Of a DNA stretch of 44,906 nt, positions 32,540 to 42,017 are shown in pieces (position 1 is the first letter of the stretch; every line of letters begins with the position of its first letter). Below the pieces are notes generated by a model. The model saw nothing but the letters and a program-made list of their open reading frames with translations. It did not search any database and was not told where the DNA came from. The position numbers and the translations under genes are program-made. Origin of the DNA: Bacteroidota bacterium (lineage in GTDB: Bacteria; Bacteroidota; Bacteroidia; Flavobacteriales_F; PHOS-HE28); assembly GCA_014584605.1 (NCBI GenBank), contig JACTMO010000029.1, positions 1 to 44,906 of the forward strand, given 5' to 3'.

Positions 32540-35188
32540 CTATCGTTTGGCCAGATAGTTTCGCGAGAAGAAGGCGGCGTAGGCGTCCACGTCTTTGTTC
32601 CGGAACAGCTGGGCGTAGTTGTCCGGGCTGATGGCGAAGATGGGATGCCCCTGGTCGTTGATGCCGTTGAGCATGCCCGCATCGCCCAGGAACTGCTGAT
32701 AGTACGCCATGGCCGAAGCCTTGTCGTCGAACAGCCGCAGCAGCACCACCTGCTGGGTGTCGTCCAGGATGCTGGTCTCGATGAGGATGGTGCGCCCCGG
32801 GTAGTAGCGCCGGTTGAAGTCGCTGATCTTCATCTTCACCGAGTTCATGTCCCCGGCGCTGTCGGGAAGGAGCAAGGCGATGTAGTGCGGCCCCTGGTCC
32901 ATGCGGTAGGTGCTGGACGGCGGCGCTCCCTTCTCGCCGGGCACCGGAGCAACCTCGGTGGCGGCCTGCCGGTCCAGCATGGCCAGCAGCTCCTCGGCGG
33001 CCTTGCCTTCCTCGGTGCCGGGGAACTTGTCCTTGGTCTCCAGCAGGGCGCTGCGGAAGGCCGAGAGCTCGTGCGTGCCGCCGATGGCCATGGCCTTGAG
33101 CAGGTGGTATTTCCCCAGCAGATGATTGCGCGGCTCGTTGGCGATCACCTGGTTGCAGCTGGAGATCACCAGCAGGAAGTTGCGTTGGCGGAACTCCCGA
33201 TAGAGCTGGTCATACTCGGCCGCCTCCACCTTGCGCCGGGCCTCCCCGCCCTCCAGGAGGGAGGGGTCCCGCACCAGTCGTGCGAACTCGCTGTCCGGCC
33301 AGCGCTCCAGGATGATGTTGGCATAGACCTGCGAGGTGCTCCCGCCGAAGTCGATGAAGCTGCCGCTCTTCTCGCGGGCCAGGTAGATGCGGTACATCTG
33401 GTAATGGCTCTCGGGGGTGAAGCGGCATTCGTCGAAGCGGTTGATCAGGGTCTCGAAGCTTTCAATGGCGTTGTCGGTGTCCTTGAGCTTCTCCTTGTAG
33501 ATCATGCCGCTGCGGTACATGGCTTCGCAGATGGCCGCGTTGGAGGCGGCCAGCGCCGTGTCGCTGGTGGGCAGCGCCTTCAGGTAGAACGCGGGGTCCT
33601 TCCATTCGGGCTCTCCTTCCTGGTCCTCTTCTTCGGTCGCCTCGGCGGTAGGGCCGCCCTCCTCTTCGGCCTCTTCCTCCACCACGGCCGATCCGCTCTT
33701 GTCGCGGCGGCGCCAGTCGTCCTCCAGCGGCCGGTTGCCCCATTTCTTCTTGAACTCCGACAGGCCGCGCCCCAGCTGCTGGGGGTTGTAGAAGTACCAG
33801 GCCCCCGAGCCCCCGGAGGTCGGGGTGGCCGGCCGTGCCGGAGCGGCCGTGCCCGAGGCCTCCGCTTCGCGGGCCTCGCGTTCGGCGGCCTCCTTTTCGG
33901 CCTCGGCCTTCTCCCGCTCGCGGATCATCCGCTTGATCGCCTTCTCGCGTTCCTCCGGGTCCATGCCGGCCATGGCCTGCAGGCTGTCCTCCCGGGCGAT
34001 GATCTCCAGCTGCTCCACCAGCTCACCCAGCACCTCGGCCCGCGTGACCACTTCCTCGCGGCGGGGGTGTTCCTCGGCCAGCAGCGTGCTGGTGCTGTCG
34101 TAGTACAGCTGTGCCTGCGGATAGGCCCGGTCGTCGAAGTACAGGTCGGCCAGCCGCAGCCATGACTTGGCCTTCTGGCGCGTGTCCGTGGTGCTCACGT
34201 ACGCACTGCGCTGGAGGTGCGCGATCGCGCTGCTGTCCTTGTTCTCCTTGAGGTCGATATCGGCCAGCGCATAGTGGATCATGTCGAAATGGTCCACGTG
34301 CTTGTCGTCGCGCAACATGCGCGTGAGCATCTTGCGCAGGGCCTTGCTGTCGCCCCGGTCGAAGGCCAGTGCCTGGAACACCTGGGCATGGAAGGCCAGC
34401 TCGTAGGGCGGGTTCATCCGCGACACCTTCCGGTAGGCCGCGATGGACCGGTCGTCCATGCCCTTGGCCTGGTACAGCTGGGCCAGGATGAAGGTCCATC
34501 GAACGCGCCTGCGCGCGTCCTTGGTGATGTCCACCGCCCGTTCCAGGTTCATGATCGCGTCGTCGACCTTGCCGCGCCGCAGGTCCAGGTCGGCCTGCAC
34601 CGCCGCCAGCTCGTCGTGCGGGAAGCGCTTGGGCAGCTCCTTCACTTCCTTCACCTCGTCCAGTGCGCTCTGGGCCCGGGCGTACTGCTCGGTCTCCAGG
34701 AAGGTGCGCGCCAGCCAGACCTTGGATTCGTACTGGCGGTCCTGGTCCTTGAACCGGCGGCCGATGTAGTCGAAGGTGCGTTGCGCGTCGAACCAGGCGC
34801 GTTTGTAGAAGTAGCTGCGGCCGATGACGAAGTAGGCGTCGTCGATCCAGTTGTTGCGCTGCTTGCCCTTGATGTCCATGCTGTGCCGCTCGATCACCAG
34901 CGAGCACTTCTCGATGCACTTCTCCAGGTCGCCGCCGGCCCCCTTGGCCTGCTCCTCGGTGCCGTACACGAACAGGGGCAGCACCTTGTCGAAGTCGTCC
35001 ACGTACACCTTCTCGATGCCGACGACTGTTTCCTTGAGCTTCTCGTTGGCGTTGAACCAGCCGTTGTCGCGCGCGGTGAGCCGGTGGTAGGTCCGGTTCA
35101 GGAAGCGGTCCTTCTCCTTGGAACACCCCCCGGCCAGCACAGCCAGGAGCAGGACGACGGCGGTCGACAGGGCGGGGTTCCGCTTCAC
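32540..35188 (-). CDS. porW: Type IX secretion lipoprotein PorW/SprE, TPR-rich
   Basis: 882 residues. A lipoprotein signal ends at the cysteine in VVLLLAVLAGGCSKEKDRF. The next stretch (LNRTYHRLTARDNGWFNANE, then VLPLFVYGTEEQA) is the typical N-terminus of PorW/SprE-type proteins. Many TPR-like helix pairs follow (about 100-390 and 560-760), separated by a charged low-complexity segment with REREKAEAEKEAAEREA and an acidic EEE-rich part near 500. In Flavobacterium the family is required for gliding and for the type IX secretion motor. This fits the type IX cargo at 2680. The promoter is at 35211-35218. The gene lies ahead of bactofilin and the ATP synthase cluster on the same strand. Confidence 0.8.
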   Translation of the reverse strand: MKRNPALSTAVVLLLAVLAGGCSKEKDRFLNRTYHRLTARDNGWFNANEKLKETVVGIEKVYVDDFDKVLPLFVYGTEEQAKGAGGDLEKCIEKCSLVIERHSMDIKGKQRNNWIDDAYFVIGRSYFYKRAWFDAQRTFDYIGRRFKDQDRQYESKVWLARTFLETEQYARAQSALDEVKEVKELPKRFPHDELAAVQADLDLRRGKVDDAIMNLERAVDITKDARRRVRWTFILAQLYQAKGMDDRSIAAYRKVSRMNPPYELAFHAQVFQALAFDRGDSKALRKMLTRMLRDDKHVDHFDMIHYALADIDLKENKDSSAIAHLQRSAYVSTTDTRQKAKSWLRLADLYFDDRAYPQAQLYYDSTSTLLAEEHPRREEVVTRAEVLGELVEQLEIIAREDSLQAMAGMDPEEREKAIKRMIREREKAEAEKEAAEREAREAEASGTAAPARPATPTSGGSGAWYFYNPQQLGRGLSEFKKKWGNRPLEDDWRRRDKSGSAVVEEEAEEEGGPTAEATEEEDQEGEPEWKDPAFYLKALPTSDTALAASNAAICEAMYRSGMIYKEKLKDTDNAIESFETLINRFDECRFTPESHYQMYRIYLAREKSGSFIDFGGSTSQVYANIILERWPDSEFARLVRDPSLLEGGEARRKVEAAEYDQLYREFRQRNFLLVISSCNQVIANEPRNHLLGKYHLLKAMAIGGTHELSAFRSALLETKDKFPGTEEGKAAEELLAMLDRQAATEVAPVPGEKGAPPSSTYRMDQGPHYIALLLPDSAGDMNSVKMKISDFNRRYYPGRTILIETSILDDTQQVVLLRLFDDKASAMAYYQQFLGDAGMLNGINDQGHPIFAISPDNYAQLFRNKDVDAYAAFFSRNYLAKR

Positions 35189-35210
35189 GGGAGCACTAAC
35201 TGCGAAAGGG

Positions 35211-35218
35211 CGAAGTTA
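35211..35218 (-). promoter_or_regulatory. -7-like element TAACTTCG of porW
   Basis: TAnnTTnG, 22 nt before the ATG at 35188, in the 96-bp gap shared with the divergent M23 gene. Confidence 0.4.
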
Positions 35219-35270
35219 TTTCATCGCTGCCGACCGGGGGTCGGCCTGTGCCCACAAGCACGGCCACGCC

Positions 35271-35278
35271 GATATTTG
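35271..35278 (+). promoter_or_regulatory. -7-like element GATATTTG of the M23 gene
   Basis: Seven of eight matches to the consensus, ending 6 nt before ATG 35285. Confidence 0.35.
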
Positions 35279-35284
35279 TCGGAC

Positions 35285-36169
35285 ATGGCCGCCCCGACCG
35301 CACCCCGCCCGCGCAAACGGGTGCTGCGCAAGCTCCAGAACAAGTACCGGCTGCTGCTCATCAACGACCGCACCTTCGAGGAGCGGTTCAGCATCCGCCT
35401 TTCCCGGCTCAATGTGCTGCTGCTGGCCATCGGCGCCTTCACCCTGCACGGCCTGCTGGTGGCGGCCATCATCGTGCTCACCCCGCTCAAGCGCTACATC
35501 CCCGGCTATTCGGACCAGGCCACCAAGCTCAACGCCTACCGGAGCACCCTGCTGGCCGACTCCCTGGACGCCCGCCTCGCGGACCAGTCCCTGTACATCG
35601 CCAACCTGCAGCGGCTGTTGCGTGGGGAGGTGCCCGCCGACAGCAGTTTCCGCCTGCGCCGGGTGGAGCAGGTGCCCTCCGCCGAGGACCTGCGGCCCGG
35701 GCTGCAGGACAGCCTGCTGCGCATGAAGGTGAAGGAACAGGAGGCCTATTCGCTCTCGGAGGTCTCCGGCACCGCCGGCGAGCGGCGGGCCCTGGCCGGC
35801 GTCTTCCTCTTCCCTCCGCTGCGCGGCATCGTCACCAGCATCTTCGACCCGGCCCAGGGCCACTACGGCATCGATGTGGTGACCAAGGCCGATGAGGCCG
35901 TGAAGGCCTGCCTGGACGGAACGGTGACGCTGGCCAGCTGGACCAGCGACGGCGGCCACGTCATGATCGTGCAGCACCGCGGTGACCTGGTGAGCGTGTA
36001 CAAGCACAACAGCGTGCTGCTGCGGAAGGCGGGCGACCGGGTGAAGGCCGGGGAGGCCATCGCCATCGTGGGCGACAGCGGCGAGCTCAGCACCGGCCCT
36101 CACCTGCACTTCGAGCTCTGGCTCAACGGCGCGGCCATCGACCCGCGCTCCTACATGGTGTTCAAATGA
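35285..36169 (+). CDS. Membrane-anchored M23 metallopeptidase
   Basis: 294 residues from ATG 35285; longer in-frame extensions upstream would run antisense through porW. A basic N-terminus and one membrane helix (LNVLLLAIGAFTLHGLLVAA) lead to a coiled linker and a C-terminal LytM domain. The zinc ligands are complete: GHYGIDVV has H and D, and GPHLHFELW has the HLH pair, with SVYKHNS between. It should cut peptidoglycan cross-links in the periplasm. This contrasts with the degenerate domain at 16292-17590. It is divergent to porW, and GH3 follows 36 bp later. Confidence 0.9.
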   Translation: MAAPTAPRPRKRVLRKLQNKYRLLLINDRTFEERFSIRLSRLNVLLLAIGAFTLHGLLVAAIIVLTPLKRYIPGYSDQATKLNAYRSTLLADSLDARLADQSLYIANLQRLLRGEVPADSSFRLRRVEQVPSAEDLRPGLQDSLLRMKVKEQEAYSLSEVSGTAGERRALAGVFLFPPLRGIVTSIFDPAQGHYGIDVVTKADEAVKACLDGTVTLASWTSDGGHVMIVQHRGDLVSVYKHNSVLLRKAGDRVKAGEAIAIVGDSGELSTGPHLHFELWLNGAAIDPRSYMVFK

Positions 36170-36205
36170 ACCGAAGGGGCCCGGTCCGCGCCCCCGTCCC
36201 ACCCC

Positions 36206-37681
36206 ATGAGCCTGAAGGCCTCCATCGCCAAGCCCTATGCACAGCGGGTGACATCGGCGGTGATGCGCCGTGCCATGGACCCGGTGGCCACCCAGCATGC
36301 CGTGCTACGCGCGCTGTTGCGCCACGGCGCCGGCACCGTGTTCAGCCGTGAGCACCGGTTGCACGAGGTGCGCACCATGGCCGACCTGTGGCAGGCCGTG
36401 CCGCTGCGCGATTATGAGGGCTTCCGCCCGTACATCGACCGGATCGTCGCCGGGGAGGCGGATGTGCTCTGGCCCGGCCGCCCGCTGTACCTGTGCAAGA
36501 CCAGCGGCACCACCAGCGGCGCCAAGTACATCCCCATCACGCGGCATTCCCTGCCCAACCACATCGGCAGCGCGCGGCGGGCCCTGCTGGCCTACATCGC
36601 CCACAGCGGCCGGGCCGACTTCGTCGATGGGAAGATGATCTTCCTGCAGGGCAGTCCCGTGCTGGACCGCAAGGGGGTCATCCCCATGGGCCGGCTCAGC
36701 GGCATCGTGGCCAACCATGTGCCCGCCTACCTGTTGAAGAATCGTCTGCCCTCCTTCGCCACCAACAGCATCCCCGACTGGGAGACCAAGGTGGAGGCCA
36801 TCGTGGAAGAGACGATGGGGCAGGACCTGCGGCTGATCAGCGGCATCCCCGCCTGGGTGCAGATGTACTTCGAGCGCCTGCTGGCCCGCACCGGCCGGGC
36901 CACCGTGAAGGAGCTGTTCCCGCACTTCTCGCTCTTTGTGTACGGCGGGGTGAACTACGCGCCCTACCGCAGCCGTATGGAGGCGCTGATCGGTGGCAGC
37001 GTGCCCAGCGTGGAGCTCTTCCCCGCCAGCGAGGGCTTCATCGCGTACCAGGACCGCAGCAACGAAGAAGACCTGTTGCTGGTGCTGGACAGCGGCATCT
37101 GTTTCGGCTTTGTGCCCATGCAGGGCGCCGACCGTGGTCCACGTTCCATCGGCGAAGTGGAGCTGAACACCCAGTACGCCCTGGTGCTGTACACCAACGC
37201 CGGTCTCTGGGGTTATGAGATCGGCGATACGGTGAAGTTCACCTCGCTCACCCCGCCGCGCATCAAGGTCACCGGCCGCACCCGGCATTTCACCAGCGCC
37301 TTCGGTGAGCACGTCATCGCCGAGGAGGTGGAGGGCGCGCTGAAGGACGCCATCGCCGCCGTGCCCTGTGAAGTGGCCGAGTTCACCGTGGCCCCGCAGA
37401 CAGCGCCGTCCGATGGTCTGCCTTTCCACGAATGGCACATCGAGTTCGCCGTGCCTCCGGCGGACATGGTGCGCTTTGCCGCAGCGATGGACGATGCCTT
37501 GCAAAAGCGCAATCCCTATTACAAGGACCTCATCGTCGGCAAGGTGCTGCGCCCGTTGGTGCTGCGCCCCCTGCCGCGCGGCAGCTTCGTGGCCTGGATG
37601 AAGGCACGCGGCATGAACGACGCACAGAGCAAGGTGCCGCGCCTGGCCAACGACCGGCGTTACGTGGATGGGCTGGGATGA
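36206..37681 (+). CDS. GH3-family acyl-adenylate enzyme
   Basis: 491 residues. The phosphate-binding loop YLCKTSGTTSGAKYIPITR is the mark of the GH3 (plant auxin-response) branch of adenylate-forming enzymes; further on, VYGGVNYAPYRSRMEAL, ELFPASEGFIAYQDRSNE and the hinge region TGRTRHFTSAFGEHVIAEE are conserved. Plant members link amino acids to hormone acids through an acyl-adenylate. Bacterial homologues of this length are common in Bacteroidota and their substrate is not known. Neighbours give no hint of a pathway. Confidence 0.88.
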   Translation: MSLKASIAKPYAQRVTSAVMRRAMDPVATQHAVLRALLRHGAGTVFSREHRLHEVRTMADLWQAVPLRDYEGFRPYIDRIVAGEADVLWPGRPLYLCKTSGTTSGAKYIPITRHSLPNHIGSARRALLAYIAHSGRADFVDGKMIFLQGSPVLDRKGVIPMGRLSGIVANHVPAYLLKNRLPSFATNSIPDWETKVEAIVEETMGQDLRLISGIPAWVQMYFERLLARTGRATVKELFPHFSLFVYGGVNYAPYRSRMEALIGGSVPSVELFPASEGFIAYQDRSNEEDLLLVLDSGICFGFVPMQGADRGPRSIGEVELNTQYALVLYTNAGLWGYEIGDTVKFTSLTPPRIKVTGRTRHFTSAFGEHVIAEEVEGALKDAIAAVPCEVAEFTVAPQTAPSDGLPFHEWHIEFAVPPADMVRFAAAMDDALQKRNPYYKDLIVGKVLRPLVLRPLPRGSFVAWMKARGMNDAQSKVPRLANDRRYVDGLG

Positions 37682-37717
37682 AGTGGCCGCGCTTCGACCT
37701 CGCCAGGCATCCGGCCC

Positions 37718-38329
37718 TCAGAACGCGTAGCGGATGCTCGTCCCGTTGACCTGCAGATGCCGCCACAGCCCGGCCCGTGCGCGCCTCCAGTGGCGTGCGT
37801 GCACCAGGTAGCTGGCCACGTCGAACGCCAGGAGAAAGCCGCCCTGCAACAGCAGCGAGGTGCCGAACCCGCGGAACAGTTCGCGGTGCGCCAACGCGGG
37901 GTCGCCGTGCCCGTGCTCCCACAGCCAGAGCCCGGCGCCCAGGTAGGCCAGGTCCAGCCCGCCGTTGATCAGGTACAGCACCTCCACCTTGCGCTGCGCG
38001 TCGAAGGTGCCGGGGATGTCCAGGGCGGCGGGCGTGCGCAGCCGCTTGCGTGCCCCCGCCCACGCCGGCAGAGCGATGCCCAGGTTCACCGTGTTCCACG
38101 CCGCGTTCATCAGATGGAAGTGCCAGGCCTCGCTGCCCGGGGGGGTGGTGGCCATGCCGATGCCGCCGGCCAGCAGGTTGCCCGTCGCCCACCCGCCCAG
38201 CACCAGCATGCCCGTGGCGGTGCTGCGGTCGCGCTCCGCATTGAACCGCGCGAAGTCCTCCGGCACCTGGGCAGGGGACATGTGCGGGAGCAGGGCGATC
38301 AGGGCCGGTAAAAGGCGGCGTACGGGCAT
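37718..38329 (-). CDS. DUF6992-like secreted protein
   Basis: 203 residues from ATG 38329. A signal-like start (VRRLLPALIALLPHMSPAQ) precedes the segment FARFNAERDRSTATGMLVLG, GWATGNLLAGGIGM and WHFHLMNAAWNTVNLGIALP, with several later helices. These features match a family of small membrane proteins found in Bacteroidota that I recall as DUF6992; no activity is known. Four hydrophobic segments suggest a membrane protein rather than a free periplasmic one. It converges with GH3 (36-bp gap) and diverges from the tRNA-modification gene upstream. Confidence 0.65.
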   Translation of the reverse strand: MPVRRLLPALIALLPHMSPAQVPEDFARFNAERDRSTATGMLVLGGWATGNLLAGGIGMATTPPGSEAWHFHLMNAAWNTVNLGIALPAWAGARKRLRTPAALDIPGTFDAQRKVEVLYLINGGLDLAYLGAGLWLWEHGHGDPALAHRELFRGFGTSLLLQGGFLLAFDVASYLVHARHWRRARAGLWRHLQVNGTSIRYAF

Positions 38330-38387
38330 GGGCTCCTCGGGTGGAACGAAGTAAAGCCGTTCGCGGTCCATTTCCACCGGTCGTGCG

Positions 38388-38395
38388 GACCTTTG
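38388..38395 (+). promoter_or_regulatory. -7-like element GACCTTTG of the threonylcarbamoyl-AMP synthase gene
   Basis: Identical to the dut element; ends 7 nt before ATG 38403. Confidence 0.35.
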
Positions 38396-38402
38396 CACCG
38401 GC

Positions 38403-39347
38403 ATGACCACCGTGACCGGCACCGATCTGGCCCAGGCCGCCCGCCTGTTGGAGCAGGGCGCCGTGGTGGCCATCCCCACCGAAACGGTGTATGGCCTGGC
38501 CGCCGACGCCTTCAACGAGGAGGCTGTGCTGACCATCTTCAGCGTGAAGCAACGCCCGGCCTTCGATCCGCTGATCGTGCATGTTCGCGACCGCGCCCAG
38601 CTGGACCGGGTGGCGGTGGTGCCCCAGGAGGCCGAGGTGCTGATCGACCGCTTCTGGCCCGGTCCGCTGACCCTGGTGCTGCCCAAGCGTCCTGCCGTGC
38701 CCGACCTGGTGACCAGCGGACTGGACACGGTGGCCGTGCGCATGCCGGCGCACCCCATGACCCGCGCGCTGCTGCACGCCCTGGACACACCGCTGGCGGC
38801 GCCAAGCGCCAATCCCTTCGGCTATGTGAGCCCCACCACCGCAGGGCATGTGCAGGACCAGCTCGGTGGGCGCGTGCCGTACATCCTGGACGGCGGCGCC
38901 TGCACGGTGGGCGTGGAGAGCACCATCCTGGGCTGGCAGGGGCGCTGGCTGTTGTACAGGCCGGGCGGCTTGCCGGTGGAGGCCATCGAGCAGGTCGTGG
39001 GCCCGGTGCATGCCGCCGCCGACGGCGCACGGCCGCAGGCCCCGGGCATGCTGGAGAGCCACTACGCGCCGCGTAAACCGGTCCATGTGGGCGATGTGCC
39101 GGCCCTGTTGCGCCGCTTCGGCGGGCGTGCCGTAGGTGTCATCAGCTTCCGGACCGAGCACCTGGCCCACCGCTGCGAGGTGCTTTCCCCCGAGGGCGAC
39201 CTGGCTGCCGCCGCCCGCCACCTTTTCGCCGTGCTGCGCGAGCTGGACGCCAGCGACTGCCAGCTGATCGTGGCCGAGCGATTCCCCGAGGAGGGGCTGG
39301 GGCGCGCCATCAACGACCGGCTCCGGCGGGCCGCAGCGGGGCGCTGA
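38403..39347 (+). CDS. tsaC: L-threonylcarbamoyladenylate synthase (Sua5 type)
   Basis: 314 residues, the longer Sua5 form. The YrdC domain (1-200) has the substrate pocket motifs IPTETVYGLAADAFNEEAV, FSVKQRPAFDPLIVHV, SGLDTVAVRMPAHP and PSANPFGYVSPTTAGHV. A linker with the conserved APGMLESHYAP leads to the C-terminal Sua5 domain, which ends after GLGRAINDRLRRAA. The enzyme makes threonylcarbamoyl-AMP from threonine, bicarbonate and ATP, for the t6A base at position 37 of tRNAs reading ANN codons. The start fits the close -7 element. Confidence 0.92.
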   Translation: MTTVTGTDLAQAARLLEQGAVVAIPTETVYGLAADAFNEEAVLTIFSVKQRPAFDPLIVHVRDRAQLDRVAVVPQEAEVLIDRFWPGPLTLVLPKRPAVPDLVTSGLDTVAVRMPAHPMTRALLHALDTPLAAPSANPFGYVSPTTAGHVQDQLGGRVPYILDGGACTVGVESTILGWQGRWLLYRPGGLPVEAIEQVVGPVHAAADGARPQAPGMLESHYAPRKPVHVGDVPALLRRFGGRAVGVISFRTEHLAHRCEVLSPEGDLAAAARHLFAVLRELDASDCQLIVAERFPEEGLGRAINDRLRRAAAGR

Positions 39348-39436
39348 GCCCGTTGCGCGCTCCGGCGGCCCCTGCCGGATGCTCCTGGCGGCGCAGCTCA
39401 CCGGGACCCCGCCGCCGGCCGATGGTGGACAAGCCC

Positions 39437-39444
39437 GATCTTTG
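39437..39444 (+). promoter_or_regulatory. -7-like element GATCTTTG of dxr
   Basis: Seven of eight matches, 48 nt before the dxr ATG, in the 145-bp gap after tsaC. The remainder of that gap shows nothing else I can name. Confidence 0.3.
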
Positions 39445-39492
39445 CGCCCCGCCCCCCCAAGGCCCCCGTGCGCACGGCGGCCCATCCCAGCC

Positions 39493-40659
39493 ATGAAGAA
39501 GCGCATCGCCATCCTCGGCAGCACCGGGTCCATCGGGACCCAGGCGCTGGAGGTGGTGCGTGAGCAACCCGATCGTTTCGCCGTGGAACTGCTCACCGCC
39601 GGGCGCAATGCCGACCTGCTGATCGAGCAGGCCCTGGCCTTCGGGCCCAACGCCGTGGTGATCGGCGACAGTGCCCAGCTTGGCCGGGTGAAGGACGCGC
39701 TCTTCCCCGCAGGCATCAAGGTGTACGGTGGCGAGGCTGCCATCGCCCAGGCCGTGGCCATGGAGGGCATCGACCTGGTGCTCACCGCGCTGGTGGGCTT
39801 CGCAGGCCTGCGGCCCACGCTGGCGGCCATCGCTGCGGGCAAGCCCATCGCCCTGGCCAACAAGGAGACGCTGGTGGTCGCCGGTGAGCTGGTGACGCAG
39901 GCCGCGCGCGACAAGGGCGTGAACATCCTGCCGGTGGACAGCGAGCACAGCGCCATCTTCCAGTGCCTGTTGGGCGAATGGCACAACCCGATCGAGAAGG
40001 TGGTGCTCACCGCGAGCGGAGGCCCGTTCCGGGGACGCTCGCGTGAGCAGCTGGCCGCTGTCACCAAGGCGCAGGCGCTCAAGCATCCCAACTGGGAGAT
40101 GGGCGCCAAGGTCACCATCGACAGCGCCAGCCTGATGAACAAGGGCCTGGAGGCCATCGAGGCCCGCTGGCTGTTCAACCTGAGGCCCGAGCAGGTGGAG
40201 ATCGTGGTGCATCCGCAGAGCATCATCCACAGCATCGTACAGTTCCGCGACGGCAGCATGAAGGCCCAGATGGGCCTGCCGGACATGAAACTGCCCATCC
40301 AGTACGCCATGGCCCACCCCGAGCGCCTGGCCACCACCTGGCCGCGCTTCGACTTCATGAAGCACCCGGCGCTCACCTTCGAACCGCCCGACCTGGGCAG
40401 CTTCCGCAACCTGGCCCTGGCCCTGGAGGCCCTGCGGCGCGGCGGCAATGCGCCTTGCGTGCTCAATGCCGCCAACGAGGTGGCCGTGGAGCTCTTCCTG
40501 CAGGACCGCATCGGCTTCCTGGAGATGAGCGACCTGGTCGAGGAGCGCCTCGCAAAGGCGACCTTTGTACCGCGGCCCACGCTGGAGGACCTGGTGGCCT
40601 CCGACGAAGAGACCCGCCGCAGCGCCCGCGAACGGGCAAGCATCGCATGGAATTCCTGA
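39493..40659 (+). CDS. dxr: 1-deoxy-D-xylulose 5-phosphate reductoisomerase
   Basis: 388 residues from ATG 39493. The NADPH fold opens RIAILGSTGSIGTQALEVVR; the metal and substrate site lies in PVDSEHSAIFQCL, TASGGPFRGRSREQL and VHPQSIIHSIVQFRDGS, and MGLPDMKLPIQYA follows. It is the first committed step of the MEP route to isoprenoids. The gene overlaps rseP by 13 bp in another frame; dxr-rseP pairing is common in bacteria. Confidence 0.96.
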   Translation: MKKRIAILGSTGSIGTQALEVVREQPDRFAVELLTAGRNADLLIEQALAFGPNAVVIGDSAQLGRVKDALFPAGIKVYGGEAAIAQAVAMEGIDLVLTALVGFAGLRPTLAAIAAGKPIALANKETLVVAGELVTQAARDKGVNILPVDSEHSAIFQCLLGEWHNPIEKVVLTASGGPFRGRSREQLAAVTKAQALKHPNWEMGAKVTIDSASLMNKGLEAIEARWLFNLRPEQVEIVVHPQSIIHSIVQFRDGSMKAQMGLPDMKLPIQYAMAHPERLATTWPRFDFMKHPALTFEPPDLGSFRNLALALEALRRGGNAPCVLNAANEVAVELFLQDRIGFLEMSDLVEERLAKATFVPRPTLEDLVASDEETRRSARERASIAWNS

Positions 40660-41972
40660 TCAAGGCCGGCCAGCTCATCCTGAGCCTCAGCATCCTGGTG
40701 ACGCTCCACGAGCTGGGCCACTTCCTGCCCGCCCGCCTCTTCGGCACCCGCGTGGAGCGCTTCTTTCTCTTCTTCGACTGGCGGTTCGCGCTGTGGAAGC
40801 GCAAGATCGGCGACACCCTCTTCGGCATCGGATGGATCCCCCTGGGCGGCTATGTGAAGATCGCGGGCATGATCGACGAGAGCATGGACCGCGAACAGAT
40901 GGCACAGCCCCCGCAGCCTTGGGAGTTCCGTTCCAAGCCGGCCTGGCAACGCCTCATCATCATGGTGGGCGGCGTCACCGTGAACCTCTTGCTGGGCATG
41001 CTTATCTACATCGCAGTGCTCTTCACTTGGGGCCGCGACTACCTGCCCCTGGAGAACGCCGCCTACGGCCTGCATCCGGCCGCTGTGCTCAAGGAACAGG
41101 GCCTGGCCGATGGCGACCGCGTCACGGCCGTGGAGGGGCACGCCGTGCGGTCCATCGAGGAGCTCGGCAAGGCCATCCTGATCAACGGGGCGCGCCGCCT
41201 CACCATCGAGCGGCAGGGCCGCACCCTGGACGTCACCCTTTCCGACGATGTGGCCGACCGCGTCCTGGCCCGCAACGAGAAGACGCTCTTCACCCCCTGC
41301 GTGCCCTTCTTCGTGGACACGCTGCTGCCCACCGGCACCGCCATCGCCAGCGAGCTTCGCAAGGGCGACCAACTGATCGCCGTCAACGGAACGCCCACAC
41401 CCTGGTTCGCCCAGTTCCGCGACGCCGTCGGGGAGCTCAAGGGCCGGACGGCCACCCTGGGCGTGCTTCGCGGTGCGGACACCCTGCAGGTGGCCGTGCA
41501 GGTGAGCGACGAGGGACTGATCGGTGTGGGCAACCGCCCGCCCGATGCGTACTTCACGCTTGCCAAGGAGCGGTACGGTCTGCTGGCCTCCATCCCCGCA
41601 GGCATCGCCTACGGCATGGAAACGCTCGGGGGCTACGTGCGGTCCCTGAAACTGCTCTTCAGCGCGAGCGGGGTGAAACAGATGGGCGGCTTCGGCTCCA
41701 TCGGCAGCCTTTTCAGCCCCAGTTGGGACTGGCAGGTGTTCTGGAACATGACCGCCTTCCTGAGCATCGTCCTGGCCTTCATGAACATCCTGCCGATCCC
41801 CGCCCTCGATGGCGGCCACGTGGTCTTCCTGCTCTACGAGATGGTGTTCCGGCGCACGCCGAACCAGCGCGTGCTGGAAGTGGCACAGACCGTGGGCATG
41901 GTGCTGTTGCTCGGCCTCATCCTGTTCGCCAACGGCAACGATGTGGTGCGCTGGATCACCGGCCAGCTGTAA
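40647..41972 (+). CDS. rseP: Site-2 protease RseP
   Basis: 441 residues from ATG 40647, 13 bp inside dxr. The zinc motif HELGH is at 21-25 in the first helix and the third ligand region is NILPIPALDGGH near the end; between them lie PDZ-like domains (for example HPAAVLKEQGLADGDRV, then RKGDQLIAVNGTPTPWF). It cuts membrane-bound anti-sigma factors or signal peptide remnants inside the membrane. No anti-sigma or sigma gene is nearby. Confidence 0.94.
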   Translation: MEFLIKAGQLILSLSILVTLHELGHFLPARLFGTRVERFFLFFDWRFALWKRKIGDTLFGIGWIPLGGYVKIAGMIDESMDREQMAQPPQPWEFRSKPAWQRLIIMVGGVTVNLLLGMLIYIAVLFTWGRDYLPLENAAYGLHPAAVLKEQGLADGDRVTAVEGHAVRSIEELGKAILINGARRLTIERQGRTLDVTLSDDVADRVLARNEKTLFTPCVPFFVDTLLPTGTAIASELRKGDQLIAVNGTPTPWFAQFRDAVGELKGRTATLGVLRGADTLQVAVQVSDEGLIGVGNRPPDAYFTLAKERYGLLASIPAGIAYGMETLGGYVRSLKLLFSASGVKQMGGFGSIGSLFSPSWDWQVFWNMTAFLSIVLAFMNILPIPALDGGHVVFLLYEMVFRRTPNQRVLEVAQTVGMVLLLGLILFANGNDVVRWITGQL

Positions 41973-42017
41973 CACGCCCGGTCCCTGCTGCGTAGGAACG
42001 GGAAGATCCCCGCTCTG

